64,000 nucleotides of DNA from Streptomyces sp. SJL17-4. GTDB lineage: Bacteria > Actinomycetota > Actinomycetes > Streptomycetales > Streptomycetaceae. The stretch is from positions 1,302,001 to 1,366,000 of the forward strand of contig NZ_CP104578.1 in assembly GCF_036826855.1 (NCBI RefSeq), given 5' to 3'. Shown piece after piece: positions 18,201 to 26,650 of this stretch (positions are counted from its first letter, which is position 1; every line of letters begins with the position of its first letter). The position numbers and the translations under genes are program-made. Under the pieces are notes generated by a model. That model was given only the letters and a program-made list of their open reading frames with translations, was not told where the DNA came from and searched no databases.

Positions 18201-20750
18201 GCCATCCGGCACCGGGCCGATCTACGGGCCATCATGCTGCGTCTCTCGGACCGTGCGCGGACCGATCTGATGCGGGCCGTCGACCGCAGCGCCGTCGCGT
18301 ACTACGCGGTCCGCGAGGGAGCCAGGAACCGCGCCGAGGAGATCTACCACCGCCTCCGGCTCGGCGAGAACCCCCGTACGGTGGAGGAGCGTTGGGATTC
18401 CGACGTCGCCACCTACCTGGGCGGTTCGACCCATCTGGAGATGCCGCCCCGCTCGGCCGCCTTCCTCCTCGGCCGGATCGGTGGCCACGTGCCCGACCAG
18501 ATCATGACCGAGGCCGACCAGGAGGACTGGGAGCGGATCGCCACGCGCGAGGTCGAGGACCTGCTCACCCAGGGGTATGTGGAGGCCGCCGCGCAACGGC
18601 TCGCGGAGCGGCGCCCGTGGACGCCGTGCAGCCGGCTGCACGCGCTGCTCGCCGAGACCCTCGCCCGCTCCGGGCGGACGGCCGAGGCACGCGCGAGCGC
18701 CGAGCGGGACGTGGACCGGGCCGGGGAGGCCGGCTGCGCGGAGACCCAGCTCGAACTGCTCCAGCTGTCGGCGCGGCTCGCCCAGGACTCGGGCGACTTC
18801 GCGGACGCGGACCGGGACCTCCAGGAGGCCGAGGAGATCGCGGCGGGTCTGGGGCTGCGGTTCGAGTCCCTGGGCATCCTCGTCGCCCGGTCGCGACTCG
18901 CCGGCCTCTCGGACGTCGACGCCGCCCCGTCGCGGGAGCGGCTCGCCCGGACGCTGCGCGGGATGCCCGACGCCGACCTGGCCCGGCAGCCGTCCCTGGC
19001 CCGTACGGCGGCGGCCACGGCCTGCCCGGAGGATCCCCGGATCCTGGAGCACACCCTGCGGCTGGTGGGGCTTCCGGCGGACGAGGAGACGGTGGTGACC
19101 GAGCTCGCCCGCTGGATCGACACCACTCTCACCGACGAGCCCGGACTCCGCCGACCGCTGACCCGCATCCTGGAGACGGCGGCCGGAACACTCGCCGCGT
19201 TCCCGGGTGACACGCCGCCACGCCTGGACCGCGAGCGGATCGAGTGGGACCTGCGGGAGGCGCGGCGGCGCGGCACCCTGGACAGTGTCGCCCGGGAGGC
19301 GCTCACGCTCCGGGACGGCAGCGGGACCCTGTTGCTCGGGGTCGCCTCCGCGATGAACGCGGGTCCACTGCCGCACGAAGCGGCGTCACCGGACGCGGCC
19401 GGAGGCGTACCGGGCGGCGGGTCCGCGGGCGACCGTGCCCCTGCCGGCAGAGCGTCTGCGCCCTGGGCGGGCCCCCGTTCCCGTCCCCGTCACAGCGGTA
19501 CGGGTCTGTGGACGCGACCACCGCCGAACGCCGCCGGGGCCGCGCTCCGCAAGGAGCCGTTCCTGCCCCAGGAGGAACTCGTCCGGGTCCGCAACGCCGC
19601 CATGGAGGCGGGGCTCGCCGACCGGTCCCTCCGCCCGTTCCTGCTCAAGGGCATCCCCGGCAACTTCACGGCCACGCTCGAACCGCTGACCGACCCCCGC
19701 GAACAGATCCACGCCGACCTGAACGCGATGAACCAGGTCGAGCGGCTGATCGACGGACTGGTGCCGCTGGAGATCTGGCTGCACAACGCGATCGAGGAGA
19801 CCCGTGAACCGGGCCCCCGCGCCGTCCTGCAGAGTGCCCTCGACTCCGTCGCCCGCGCGATCACGGGCGAGGCGGAGCTGCCGGCGGAGATGATGCCCGG
19901 GGAGATGAAGGAGGAGATCGTCTTCCAGGACGACACCGTGCCGTACGGGTTCCTGCACGGCGGCATCCGGGCCGGTGCCTCCGTCGCGCTCCTCCGCATT
20001 CCCCCGTACGAGTCGGGCGCGCCGCTGCTGCCGTCCTATCCGCACGGCGGCACGGGCTGGATGATCGCCCCCGACCTGCTGATCACCAACCACCATGTGG
20101 TGATGGCCCGTTCCGCCGAGCACCCGGGCGTCCGTCCGTACGTGAGCGACGAGGACCTGCGCCTCCAGGCGCTCATGTCCCGTTCCCGCTTCGACTTCGT
20201 CGAGGAGGCGGCGGTCGCCCCGGAGGCGACGGCCGGTGAACTCGCCGCCTGGGACGCGGGACTGGACTACGCCATCGTCCGGCTCGCCCCCGACCAGGAG
20301 CGCCGCCCCACGCTCCGGGTCGCCACCCGGCCGCTGCTCGTCGGCGAGCGGCAGCGCGTCCCGGTCAACATCATCCAGCATCCGGGCGGGCTGCCGAAGC
20401 GGGTCGCGCTGCGCAACAACCTGGTCTACCGGGCCGACGAGCACGACATCCTGTACTTCACCGACACCCGAGGCGGCTCCTCCGGCTCCCCGGTCTGCCT
20501 GGACGACTGGACGGTGGTGGGGCTGCACCGGGGGACGCGGAAAGTGGACGAGGTCGAGTTCCAGGGCGCCAGGACACGGTTCGTGAACGTCGGCACGCAG
20601 ATGAGCGGCATCCTCGCCCATCTCAGGGAGTTCACCCCGGAGTTGTACCAGGAGATCATGGCGGCCCAGTCGGGCCGGCCGACGCCGACACGCGCGGCGA
20701 ACGGGCCGAGCGGAGCCAGCGAAGCGAACGGGAACGGGAAGCCGAGGTGA
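15297..20750 (+). CDS. Giant NTPase-repeat protein with effector-associated domain and C-terminal trypsin-like protease
   Basis: 1,817 residues. Residues 1-90 form a helical domain resembling effector-associated (EAD-like) adaptor domains. Next comes a first P-loop region with GPPDSGRS (153-160) and Walker B FWLVLDDCDRL, in which Arg replaces Lys in Walker A. The main STAND NTPase has Walker A GIGGIGKST (619-627), Walker B FVVVLD (759-764) and GGHPLSLKLA (about 849). TPR-like helices follow (about 1080-1300), then a Gly/Pro/Arg-rich linker (about 1360-1420) and an EAD1-like domain (about 1425-1515) with LNAMNQVERLIDGLVPLEIW. The trypsin-like domain has His1600 (TNHHV), Asp1657 (LDYAI) and Ser1729 (GSSGSP). 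There is no signal peptide or membrane helix. The ATG at 15297 starts the first domain. I infer a sensor-switch that turns on its own protease. Confidence 0.85.
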   Translation: MPLTETEWGLVASWVRDHLLDTPEPREKLLSSGLPADFVDDLPLTPEPDRNALLVVAAARRDIAHQRRLLAVLTGLDTLGAIDSPHLFEQGAEARNLLVRLREDESLRRSPRDPFHSHLLKHGTAVFLDRSELREKLRGFLADPEQTVFIVDGPPDSGRSYTYEFIRHMGQHEDFRPIRVTLSRTSTAAGLMERLSAFVAGPTAEGFPLNPTRLNDPLPCLEDAAHRIVARATAAEGRFWLVLDDCDRLDPHSDVWDAIGVLARAIYEHTPVRADNVPRLVLLGYATTMRQLPYEIRKNECRDTTRLADEGDLRTFFREFFTDTTSPGQEDTVRALTETAVAEVLRAVDSPSNGDSYMRRLCTAVEDVVRLHRALPPTAPGSDGVARLLRDALRASLTAPAAALLDPRRSYREAACLLQEFDPALLRLPGEERSTGRAVLELVDDSTALLSPGATVWTLKPEVREAALAGLAGPGAALDVLRTNIGLRPEGPGPERTALALLTGTGAALPPADLQARPQPQPQAPAPPDARAHPQPHLDDVEELSHTLQAVLWLSRVPGVTGLPPVDEVQQRLETARLLQPMHRLIRGTFHGRTAELDALHAYIALPEEPAEPPILLHGIGGIGKSTLLAKFLVDALTASPTGFPFAYIDFARPTLSVHEPATVIAEMARQLGIQHPALHTEFEALADECERTAADQRGERNELDELHQLAGIRATLARDYSADFHTRASAREQDLARRIASLVAAAVRPASGGAPPPFVVVLDSAEEAQYRGSPLISRMWAIWTALRADYSRLRFIVSGRAPFDHPARVLTPRTMELSELDHQASVDLLLSSGVADEALAEDLAERIGGHPLSLKLAARTAVTVGGDSPSLGGLLRGLPSRRRYFDRQVDQMLIQGTLYDRILKHIAEDDVRALVQAGLALRFITPDLVREVLAGPAGLDVESAAEARRLYGLLTSRVDLMESAGPDAIRHRADLRAIMLRLSDRARTDLMRAVDRSAVAYYAVREGARNRAEEIYHRLRLGENPRTVEERWDSDVATYLGGSTHLEMPPRSAAFLLGRIGGHVPDQIMTEADQEDWERIATREVEDLLTQGYVEAAAQRLAERRPWTPCSRLHALLAETLARSGRTAEARASAERDVDRAGEAGCAETQLELLQLSARLAQDSGDFADADRDLQEAEEIAAGLGLRFESLGILVARSRLAGLSDVDAAPSRERLARTLRGMPDADLARQPSLARTAAATACPEDPRILEHTLRLVGLPADEETVVTELARWIDTTLTDEPGLRRPLTRILETAAGTLAAFPGDTPPRLDRERIEWDLREARRRGTLDSVAREALTLRDGSGTLLLGVASAMNAGPLPHEAASPDAAGGVPGGGSAGDRAPAGRASAPWAGPRSRPRHSGTGLWTRPPPNAAGAALRKEPFLPQEELVRVRNAAMEAGLADRSLRPFLLKGIPGNFTATLEPLTDPREQIHADLNAMNQVERLIDGLVPLEIWLHNAIEETREPGPRAVLQSALDSVARAITGEAELPAEMMPGEMKEEIVFQDDTVPYGFLHGGIRAGASVALLRIPPYESGAPLLPSYPHGGTGWMIAPDLLITNHHVVMARSAEHPGVRPYVSDEDLRLQALMSRSRFDFVEEAAVAPEATAGELAAWDAGLDYAIVRLAPDQERRPTLRVATRPLLVGERQRVPVNIIQHPGGLPKRVALRNNLVYRADEHDILYFTDTRGGSSGSPVCLDDWTVVGLHRGTRKVDEVEFQGARTRFVNVGTQMSGILAHLREFTPELYQEIMAAQSGRPTPTRAANGPSGASEANGNGKPR

Positions 20751-20757
20751 GTGAACC

Positions 20758-21837
20758 ATGCCGAACGGATCACAGGGCGGGTCGCCGGTCGCGACCGCCA
20801 CCGAGCGGATCTTCGGTGATCTGCGGGAGGTCGCCGCGCGGGTGCGCGGCCAACTGGAGGCGGAGATCGCGGAGTCCACGTTCGAGCTTCCCGCCGACGT
20901 GGCACCGGCGGCCGAGATCTCCCGCTTCGCCCGCGAGGAGCGGGCGCGCGTCCTGGAGGCCGGGGTCAGCGGACTCGAGAAGCTGGCCGCACACCGGGAG
21001 GACGAGCTCGACGGCGACGAGTCCTTCGGTGTGGAGGCGATCGTGCTCCTGGAGGGACGTCCGGCGATCCTGGTGCAGCGCCAGGACTTCGCCCCGCAGC
21101 ACGACGAGTGGGCGATTCTCGACGGCCACCGGCCCGCGATCCGTGAGTCCCTGGCCCGGGTCGGCCGGGTGGAGGTCACCGGCCATCCGCGGCTGGACTG
21201 GATCGGCACGGCGTTCCTCGTCGGCCCGCGCGCGGTCATGACGAACCGTCATGTGGCGGTGGAGTTCAGCCGGTCGGCGGACGGCGACGGCCGGTGGGTC
21301 TTCGAGTACGGGATGTCGGCGCGGGTCGACCCGGCGGAGGAACTACCGCTCGCGGGTGAGCCGCCCGGGGCCGCGGCGGCGTACGAGATCACGGAGATCA
21401 TCGGCATCCACCCGGACGTCGACATGGCGCTGCTGCGGATCGAACCGTCGGCGGACGGCGGCCTGCCCACCCCGCTCGCGGTCGCCGCGGACGCCCCGGC
21501 GAGCCTCCCGGGCCGACAGGTGTACGTGGTCGGCTACCCGGCCTGGGACGGCCGGCGCAACGAGCCGGAGTCGATGCGCCGGATCTTCATGGACGTCTAC
21601 AACGTGAAGCGGCTCCAGCCGGGTGCGGCCACCGAGTTCACCCCGGGCGGGCTGGTCCTGAAGCACGACTGCTCGACCCTCGGCGGCAACAGCGGCTCCC
21701 CGGTCTTCGACCTCACCGACCACCGCGTCCTCGGCCTCCACTTCGGCGGCCGCTACGGCACGGGCAACTTCGCCGTCCCGCTGTGGGAGCTGGTGGACGA
21801 CCCGCTGCTGACCGCGGCGGAGGTCAACTGGGTCTAG
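20758..21837 (+). CDS. Cytoplasmic trypsin-like serine protease
   Basis: A 359-residue S1-type protease with catalytic His165 (TNRHVAVEF), Asp222 (VDMALLRI) and Ser312 (GGNSGSPV). The first 130 residues are helical and charged (DLREVAARVRGQLEAEIAES), unlike a secretion signal or a zymogen propeptide, and may bind a partner. The ATG at 20758 lies 7 bp after the stop of the giant NTPase-trypsin gene, with GAGGTGAG upstream, so both are surely in one operon. Two proteases in series suggest a cascade in which the NTPase-linked one activates or works beside this one; that is inference. It overlaps the opposite-strand gene by 4 bp. Confidence 0.87.
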   Translation: MPNGSQGGSPVATATERIFGDLREVAARVRGQLEAEIAESTFELPADVAPAAEISRFAREERARVLEAGVSGLEKLAAHREDELDGDESFGVEAIVLLEGRPAILVQRQDFAPQHDEWAILDGHRPAIRESLARVGRVEVTGHPRLDWIGTAFLVGPRAVMTNRHVAVEFSRSADGDGRWVFEYGMSARVDPAEELPLAGEPPGAAAAYEITEIIGIHPDVDMALLRIEPSADGGLPTPLAVAADAPASLPGRQVYVVGYPAWDGRRNEPESMRRIFMDVYNVKRLQPGAATEFTPGGLVLKHDCSTLGGNSGSPVFDLTDHRVLGLHFGGRYGTGNFAVPLWELVDDPLLTAAEVNWV

Positions 21838-22511
21838 GAGTCGAGTCCGGTGAAGGGGACGGCGACGGCGAACACGCCCCGGACGGCGGTTCCGTCGGCG
21901 AGCCGCCACTCGGCGGTGACCCCGCCGTCGACGTCCGGGGCCACGTCCGTGCCGGCGTCGAGGACACGCCGTACCCGCAGGGTCAGCGGGGCGGGCGCGT
22001 CGGGGGTCCGTACCACCACGTCCGTGTGGTCGGGGCCGTCCGTGACCCGTACGAGCTCCGCGTCCGCCGCACCCGCGGTGTCCTCCACCGCCACCGGCGA
22101 GACGGCGACGGTGAGGTCCGGAACGTCGGACTGGGACTGGGCCTGCGCCTGGGCGCGGCCGGTGAGGAGCGCGTACAACTGGGCGACGAGCACCGGGTCG
22201 TGGGCGCCGTCGTAGATCCAGCGCGTGCCGAGGACCCCGTGCTCGGACGTGCCGACGAGGGCGTGCTCGGCGCCCTCCAGCGGCCCCCCGCGATACGTCA
22301 GGGGGACGAGGTACGTGGTGGCCCCGTCACCCTCGCCGTCGGTCACCGCCATGAACTCGATGCCGACCTCGCCCGCCGGGTCGTCGAGCCGGAACCCGCC
22401 GACCCGCGCCGGTCGCACCTCCCCGCCCGTGTGCCACTCCCGGGTGGGGAGCCACTCGGTGAGCAGTTCCAGCTTGGTGGGCTCCATGGTGGTCCTGTGG
22501 ATGACGGCCAT
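21834..22511 (-). CDS. Maltokinase N-terminal cap-like domain protein
   Basis: A 225-residue protein beginning MAVIHRTTMEPTKLELLTEW, with VGGFRLDDPAGEVGIEFMAV and GTSEHGVLGTRWIYDGAHDP. This is the pattern of streptomycete proteins that match the N-terminal cap of maltokinase and are sometimes labelled as glucan-branching-related. The kinase domain is absent, so it cannot be a maltokinase itself. No signal peptide or membrane segment is present. The ATG at 22511 has GAGGGAGA 8 nt upstream; the longer frame adds an unlikely 12 residues. Its role is unknown. Confidence 0.7.
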   Translation of the reverse strand: MAVIHRTTMEPTKLELLTEWLPTREWHTGGEVRPARVGGFRLDDPAGEVGIEFMAVTDGEGDGATTYLVPLTYRGGPLEGAEHALVGTSEHGVLGTRWIYDGAHDPVLVAQLYALLTGRAQAQAQSQSDVPDLTVAVSPVAVEDTAGAADAELVRVTDGPDHTDVVVRTPDAPAPLTLRVRRVLDAGTDVAPDVDGGVTAEWRLADGTAVRGVFAVAVPFTGLDS

Positions 22512-22668
22512 CGTGCGGGTCTCCCTCTCGTCGCGGGTCCGGCCCACGTCCTCCGCGGTCCGGGCATCGGCAACGTAACAGACCGCTCCGCGGAGTCACC
22601 GTGCGAGGCGGGACGCCCCGGCCTAGCCTGGAGGTGGAGTGTTGTCCCCGGCCGGCAGGAGGCCCGCC

Positions 22669-23958
22669 GTGAGGTGCTCACGCACATGCCGCAGGCGACT
22701 CTGCGCGGGAATCGCGGCCTTCGGAATCCTCGTCGCCCCGTTGGGAGCGGGCGCCGCCCTCGCCGCCGAGCCACCCGCCCCCGGCTCCTACGCGGCGGTC
22801 GGCCAAGGCCGACCCGCCGTGCCCGGACCGTACTTGGCTGCCGCACCAGCGGTTCAGGGTGACTTCCCCGAACTCACCCCGGCCGTCGCCGAGCGCCTGG
22901 ACAAGGCGATCCAGGACGTCATGAAGGAGGCCGGCGTCCCGGGTGTCACGGTCGGCCTCTCGGCGCCCGGCAAGGGCACGTACATCCGCTCCTTCGGCGT
23001 CGCCGACAAGGACACCGGGCAGTCGATGCGGCCCAACCTGTTCATGCGGATCGGCAGCGAGACCAAGACGTTCACGGTGACCGCGCTCCTCGAACTCGTC
23101 GACCAGGGCAAGGTGAGCATCGACGACCCGATCTCCCGGTACGTCGACGGCGTACCGAACGGCGACAGGATCACCCTGCGCAACCTCGCGTCCATGCGCA
23201 GCGGGCTCTTCAACTACTCGGCGGACGAGGACTTCTACAAGGCGCTCACCCAGAACCCCGATCGCCCCTTCACCCCGCGGGAGTTGCTCGACTTCGCGTT
23301 CAAGCATCCGGTCCAGTTCCAGCCCGGGGCCGAGTTCGACTACTGCAACACCAACCTGATCCTGCTCGGGCTCGTCGTGGAGAAGGTCAGCGGCACGCCG
23401 CTGCACGAGTTCATCCAGAAGAACGTCCTGGACCCGGCGGGCCTGGACCACACCGTCTTCCCCACCGACGCCACGATCCCGAACCCGCACGCCCACGGCT
23501 ACACCGTCCAGACCGCGTCGGGCCAGGTCGAGGACGCCACCGACTGGAACCCCTCCTGGGCCTGGGCGGCCGGCGCGATGATCTCGAACCTCCAGGACCT
23601 GCGCACCTGGGCGGGGGTGGTCGCCACCGGCACGCTGCTCACGCCGAAGACCCAGGCCGAGCGCCTCAAGGTCTATCCGACGGACATCCCCGGCGCCGGT
23701 TACGGGCTCGGCATCTTCAACATCCAGGGCTGGATCGGCCACAACGGCTCCCTGCCCGGGTACGAGTCGCTGACGATCTACCTGCCGGAGCCGCGGGCCA
23801 CCCTGGTCGTCCTCCTCAACACGGACACGCTGCACGACGACAACGAACCCAGCACTCTCTTCGGGCAGGCCATCACCCGCATCGTGACCCCGGACCACGT
23901 CTTCGACATCCCGGTCACGGCGGCGGCCCCGAGCAGCCCGAGCCCCAGCAAGAACTGA
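22669..23958 (+). CDS. Secreted serine hydrolase, beta-lactamase/D-Ala-D-Ala carboxypeptidase family
   Basis: This 429-residue exported protein has an Arg-rich signal peptide (RCSRTCRRRLCAGIAAFGIL...) with cleavage near AAEPPA. The three motifs of class C/S12 penicillin-recognising enzymes are intact: SETK with Ser130 and Lys133, YCN with Tyr225, and HNG with His358. It should act on cell-wall peptides, peptide amides or esters outside the membrane. The GTG at 22669 follows GGAGG by about 6 nt; the GTG 30 bp earlier gives a poorer site. A hairpin follows the gene. It makes a useful contrast to the degenerate relative at 51820. Confidence 0.9.
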   Translation: MRCSRTCRRRLCAGIAAFGILVAPLGAGAALAAEPPAPGSYAAVGQGRPAVPGPYLAAAPAVQGDFPELTPAVAERLDKAIQDVMKEAGVPGVTVGLSAPGKGTYIRSFGVADKDTGQSMRPNLFMRIGSETKTFTVTALLELVDQGKVSIDDPISRYVDGVPNGDRITLRNLASMRSGLFNYSADEDFYKALTQNPDRPFTPRELLDFAFKHPVQFQPGAEFDYCNTNLILLGLVVEKVSGTPLHEFIQKNVLDPAGLDHTVFPTDATIPNPHAHGYTVQTASGQVEDATDWNPSWAWAAGAMISNLQDLRTWAGVVATGTLLTPKTQAERLKVYPTDIPGAGYGLGIFNIQGWIGHNGSLPGYESLTIYLPEPRATLVVLLNTDTLHDDNEPSTLFGQAITRIVTPDHVFDIPVTAAAPSSPSPSKN

Positions 23959-23962
23959 CCCC

Positions 23963-23980
23963 CGGCACGTCATCGTGCCG
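23963..23980. terminator. Hairpin between the serine hydrolase and GreA-like genes
   Basis: CGGCACG pairs with CGTGCCG around TCAT, 5 bp after the hydrolase stop. Confidence 0.5.
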
Positions 23981-23999
23981 CCGCACCACGGGAGCAGGA

Positions 24000-24467
24000 A
24001 TGACCGGTGGACCCGAGCCCATCAGCGCCGTCGCCCGCGAGGCACTGGAGCGGGAGCTCGACGATCTCCGCACCGAACGCGAGTCCGTCGCCGTCACCCT
24101 CCGGGGCGGAGGCGGCGACCAGACGGGCGACCGGGCCGACGAGGCCGACGAGCTGGAGCGCGCCACGGAACTCGACCGGCTCGACCGACGTATCGACGAC
24201 ATCGAGGGGCGGCTGCGCGAGGCGGACGCCGCGGGCGCGCCGCGTACCGACGCGATCGGCGTGGGCAGCACCGTGACCGTGCGGTTCGAGGACGGGGCGG
24301 AGATGACCGTCCAGATCGGCGAGGTCGCCGCCGTGCTCGACCGGACGATGGTCACCTCCGACAGTCCCCTCGGCGGCGCGCTGCTCGGTCACCGCGCGGG
24401 CGATACCGTCACGTACGTGACACCCGAAGGGCCGACGACGGCGGTCGTGCTGTCCCTGGGCGACTAG
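24000..24467 (+). CDS. GreA/GreB-family transcription factor-like protein
   Basis: The 155-residue protein has a charged helical N-terminal half (about 8-75: LERELDDLRTERESV, RLDRRIDDIEGRLREAD) that should form the coiled-coil finger, and a C-terminal FKBP-like domain with SDSPLGGALLGHRAGDTVTY. Family members enter the secondary channel of RNA polymerase and either rescue stalled complexes or alter initiation. The finger has acidic residues, but whether it stimulates cleavage is unknown; streptomycetes have several such paralogues. The ATG at 24000 follows GGAGCAGGA. The 3' end overlaps the convergent oxidoreductase gene by 4 bp. Confidence 0.85.
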   Translation: MTGGPEPISAVAREALERELDDLRTERESVAVTLRGGGGDQTGDRADEADELERATELDRLDRRIDDIEGRLREADAAGAPRTDAIGVGSTVTVRFEDGAEMTVQIGEVAAVLDRTMVTSDSPLGGALLGHRAGDTVTYVTPEGPTTAVVLSLGD

Positions 24468-25933
24468 CCGGCATGCGGGACACGGCGCCCCGGACGGTGA
24501 CCGCCCTGCCACGCGGGACGCGTCCCGAGGTGGCGCAGCGCCGACGCGGCCGCTCCGGCGCCGCACATGCCGTGGGCGCCGGGGCCGGGCGGGGTGGCGG
24601 CCGAGCAGAGGAACACGCCGGGCAGCCCCGTGGTGTACGGGTCGAGCGCGGGGCGGGCGCCCAGGAGGAGTTGGGGGACGGTCTTGGCTCCGGTGAGGAT
24701 GTCGCCGCCGACGAAGTTGGGGTTGGCGGCCGCGAAGTCGGCGGGGCGGGTGACGTGTCGGCCCACGATGCGTTCACGGACACCGGGCGCGAAGCGTTCG
24801 AGCTGCCGGAGGATCGACTCCGTGGCGTCGCCCTCGTAGCCGTACGGGACATGGGCGTACGTCCAGACGGGGTGGACGTCGCCGACGGACCGGGCGGGGT
24901 CGGCGAGGTACTGCTGCCCGACGAGCACGAAGGGCCGCTCCGGCATCCGACCCTCCGTCACCTCCTTCTCGGTGAACGCCACTTCGGCGAGACGGCCGCC
25001 GAGGTGCACGGTGCCGGCGCGCCGCGCGCGTTCGTCCCTCCAGGGCACCCCGCCCTCGACGGCCAGGTCGACCTTGAAGGCGCCGGGGCCGCGGCGGAAG
25101 CGTCGGTACGCGGCTGACACCCGGGCCGGCAGCCGGTCGCCGTAGAGGCGCGCGACCTGGCCCGGGTCGAGGTCGAGAAGGGTCACGTCGGCGGGCGGGA
25201 GCTGCCGGCGGTCGGTGATCCGTACGCCGGTGTGGATCGCGCCGCCGTGCTCGGCGAGTACGGCGGCCATGGCGCGCGCGATGGACTGCGAGCCGCCTTC
25301 GGCGACGGCCCATCCGGCGGCGTGACCGGCGGTGAGGATGCCGAGCCCGATGGCCGAGCTGAACGGATCGCCGAGCGGGCGGAAGGAGTGCGCCGCGACG
25401 CCGGCCCACAGTGCCCGCGCCTGCGGCGTGCGGAAGAGCCGGGCGAGGGCCGAGGCGGGCAGGACGGTCGGCAGACCGAAACGGGCGAGCTTCAGGGGAT
25501 GCGCCGGGATCCGGAGCAGCGGGCCCATGACGTCGTCGGCCAGCGCGTCCCACCGCCGTACGGAGGGCTCCACCAGGGCGCGGTAGCGGGCGCCGTCGAC
25601 GCCGAGCCCGGCGGCGGTCTCCGCCACGGACCGGAGCAGGACACCGGCTGTGCCGTCGTCGAGGGGGTGGACGCAGTCGATCTCGGGCTGCCGCCAGCGC
25701 AGCCCGTGGCGCTCAAGCCCGAGCGAGCGGAGGGCGGGGGAGGTGACGGCCATCGGGTGGATGGCGGAGCAGTGGTCGTGCAGCAGTCCGGGCAGGATCG
25801 CCTCGAGACTGCGGGTGCCGCCGCCGATCTCCTCGGCGGCCTCCAGGACGGTGACCTCCAGGCCTTCGCGCGCGAGCAGGGCGGCGGCGGCGAGCCCGTT
25901 GGGCCCGGCTCCGACGACGACGGCCGTGGTCAT
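24464..25933 (-). CDS. FAD-dependent oxidoreductase, phytoene-desaturase-like
   Basis: A 489-residue flavoprotein. The N-terminal dinucleotide-binding loop VVVGAGPNGLAAAALLAREG leads to a Glu-ended strand (VTVLEAA) and GGGTRS, the pattern of phytoene desaturase/amine oxidase-like enzymes. The C-terminal FAD motif is VFLCSAATPPGPGAHGMCGAGAA. The substrate is not known and no carotenoid genes are nearby. It is the last gene of a presumed DyP-encapsulin-DUF1345-oxidoreductase run on this strand, 76 bp after DUF1345. GGAG lies before the ATG, so it may also have its own promoter. The spacer holds three near-repeats of GTCTCCAGGGG. Confidence 0.85.
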   Translation of the reverse strand: MTTAVVVGAGPNGLAAAALLAREGLEVTVLEAAEEIGGGTRSLEAILPGLLHDHCSAIHPMAVTSPALRSLGLERHGLRWRQPEIDCVHPLDDGTAGVLLRSVAETAAGLGVDGARYRALVEPSVRRWDALADDVMGPLLRIPAHPLKLARFGLPTVLPASALARLFRTPQARALWAGVAAHSFRPLGDPFSSAIGLGILTAGHAAGWAVAEGGSQSIARAMAAVLAEHGGAIHTGVRITDRRQLPPADVTLLDLDPGQVARLYGDRLPARVSAAYRRFRRGPGAFKVDLAVEGGVPWRDERARRAGTVHLGGRLAEVAFTEKEVTEGRMPERPFVLVGQQYLADPARSVGDVHPVWTYAHVPYGYEGDATESILRQLERFAPGVRERIVGRHVTRPADFAAANPNFVGGDILTGAKTVPQLLLGARPALDPYTTGLPGVFLCSAATPPGPGAHGMCGAGAAASALRHLGTRPAWQGGHRPGRRVPHAG

Positions 25934-26009
25934 GAGGCGGTCTCCAGGGGGCGGAGTCGACGTGGTCTCCAGGGGACGACGTCCGGCGGCGTCTCCTTGG
26001 GGGGCTGCC

Positions 26010-26645
26010 TCAGCCGGTGACGATGCCCGTGACGAGGTTGATGGTGGTGGCCAGGATACTCGCGCCGAAGACGTACGACAGCAGGCAGTGACGGAGCGCG
26101 ATCGCGCGGATCGTCGTGCTGGAGACGTTGGTGTCGGAGACCTGGTAGGTCATCCCGAGGTTGTAGCTGAAGTAGAGGAAGTCGCTGTAGCGGGGCGGCT
26201 CCCGGGAGTTGAAGTCGATCCCGCCGCCGGGTCCCAGGTAGTAGATGTACGCGTACCGGGTGGCGTACATCAGGTGCAGCGCCGCCCAGGCCATGAACAC
26301 CCCGGCGAGCGCGGTCGCCGCGGCGGCGTGACTCAGGTCCGACCTGCCGACCAGGAGCAGGACGACGATGCCGACGAGTCCGCCCACCGCCGTCCCGACG
26401 ACGGCCAGTTCCTCGACGACGGGCCGGAACTCCTCGCGGCGTACGTTGCGGCGGGTGGTGGTGGCGTCCATCGGCCACAGCGTGATCCACCCGGTGACGA
26501 CGAAGATCGTCTCTCCGACGGCGATCGCGGAGAGCACGCCCAGCGGCGCGTGGGTGGAGGCACCGACGACGGCGCCGACCGCCGCCGCGACCAGCGCCGA
26601 GACGACGAGCCGGGGCACGGCGGAGAGCAGCAGGGGACTCTTCAT
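26010..26645 (-). CDS. DUF1345 integral membrane protein
   Basis: This 211-residue protein has about five hydrophobic helices (for example [17 protein letters not shown] and [13 protein letters not shown]), and its conserved core has [19 protein letters not shown] with [13 protein letters not shown] near the end. This matches DUF1345, a family of unknown function. It starts 5 bp after the encapsulin stop, so it is clearly in the DyP-encapsulin operon. A membrane protein here could help the compartment's cargo reach lipid or a membrane substrate, but that is inference. Confidence 0.85.
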   Translation of the reverse strand: MKSPLLLSAVPRLVVSALVAAAVGAVVGASTHAPLGVLSAIAVGETIFVVTGWITLWPMDATTTRRNVRREEFRPVVEELAVVGTAVGGLVGIVVLLLVGRSDLSHAAAATALAGVFMAWAALHLMYATRYAYIYYLGPGGGIDFNSREPPRYSDFLYFSYNLGMTYQVSDTNVSSTTIRAIALRHCLLSYVFGASILATTINLVTGIVTG

Positions 26646-26650
26646 GGCGC

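Noticed and set aside
24464..25933. Oxidoreductase as carotenoid phytoene desaturase (crtI)
   Set aside because: No phytoene synthase or other carotenoid gene is nearby, and the family includes many other oxidoreductases.
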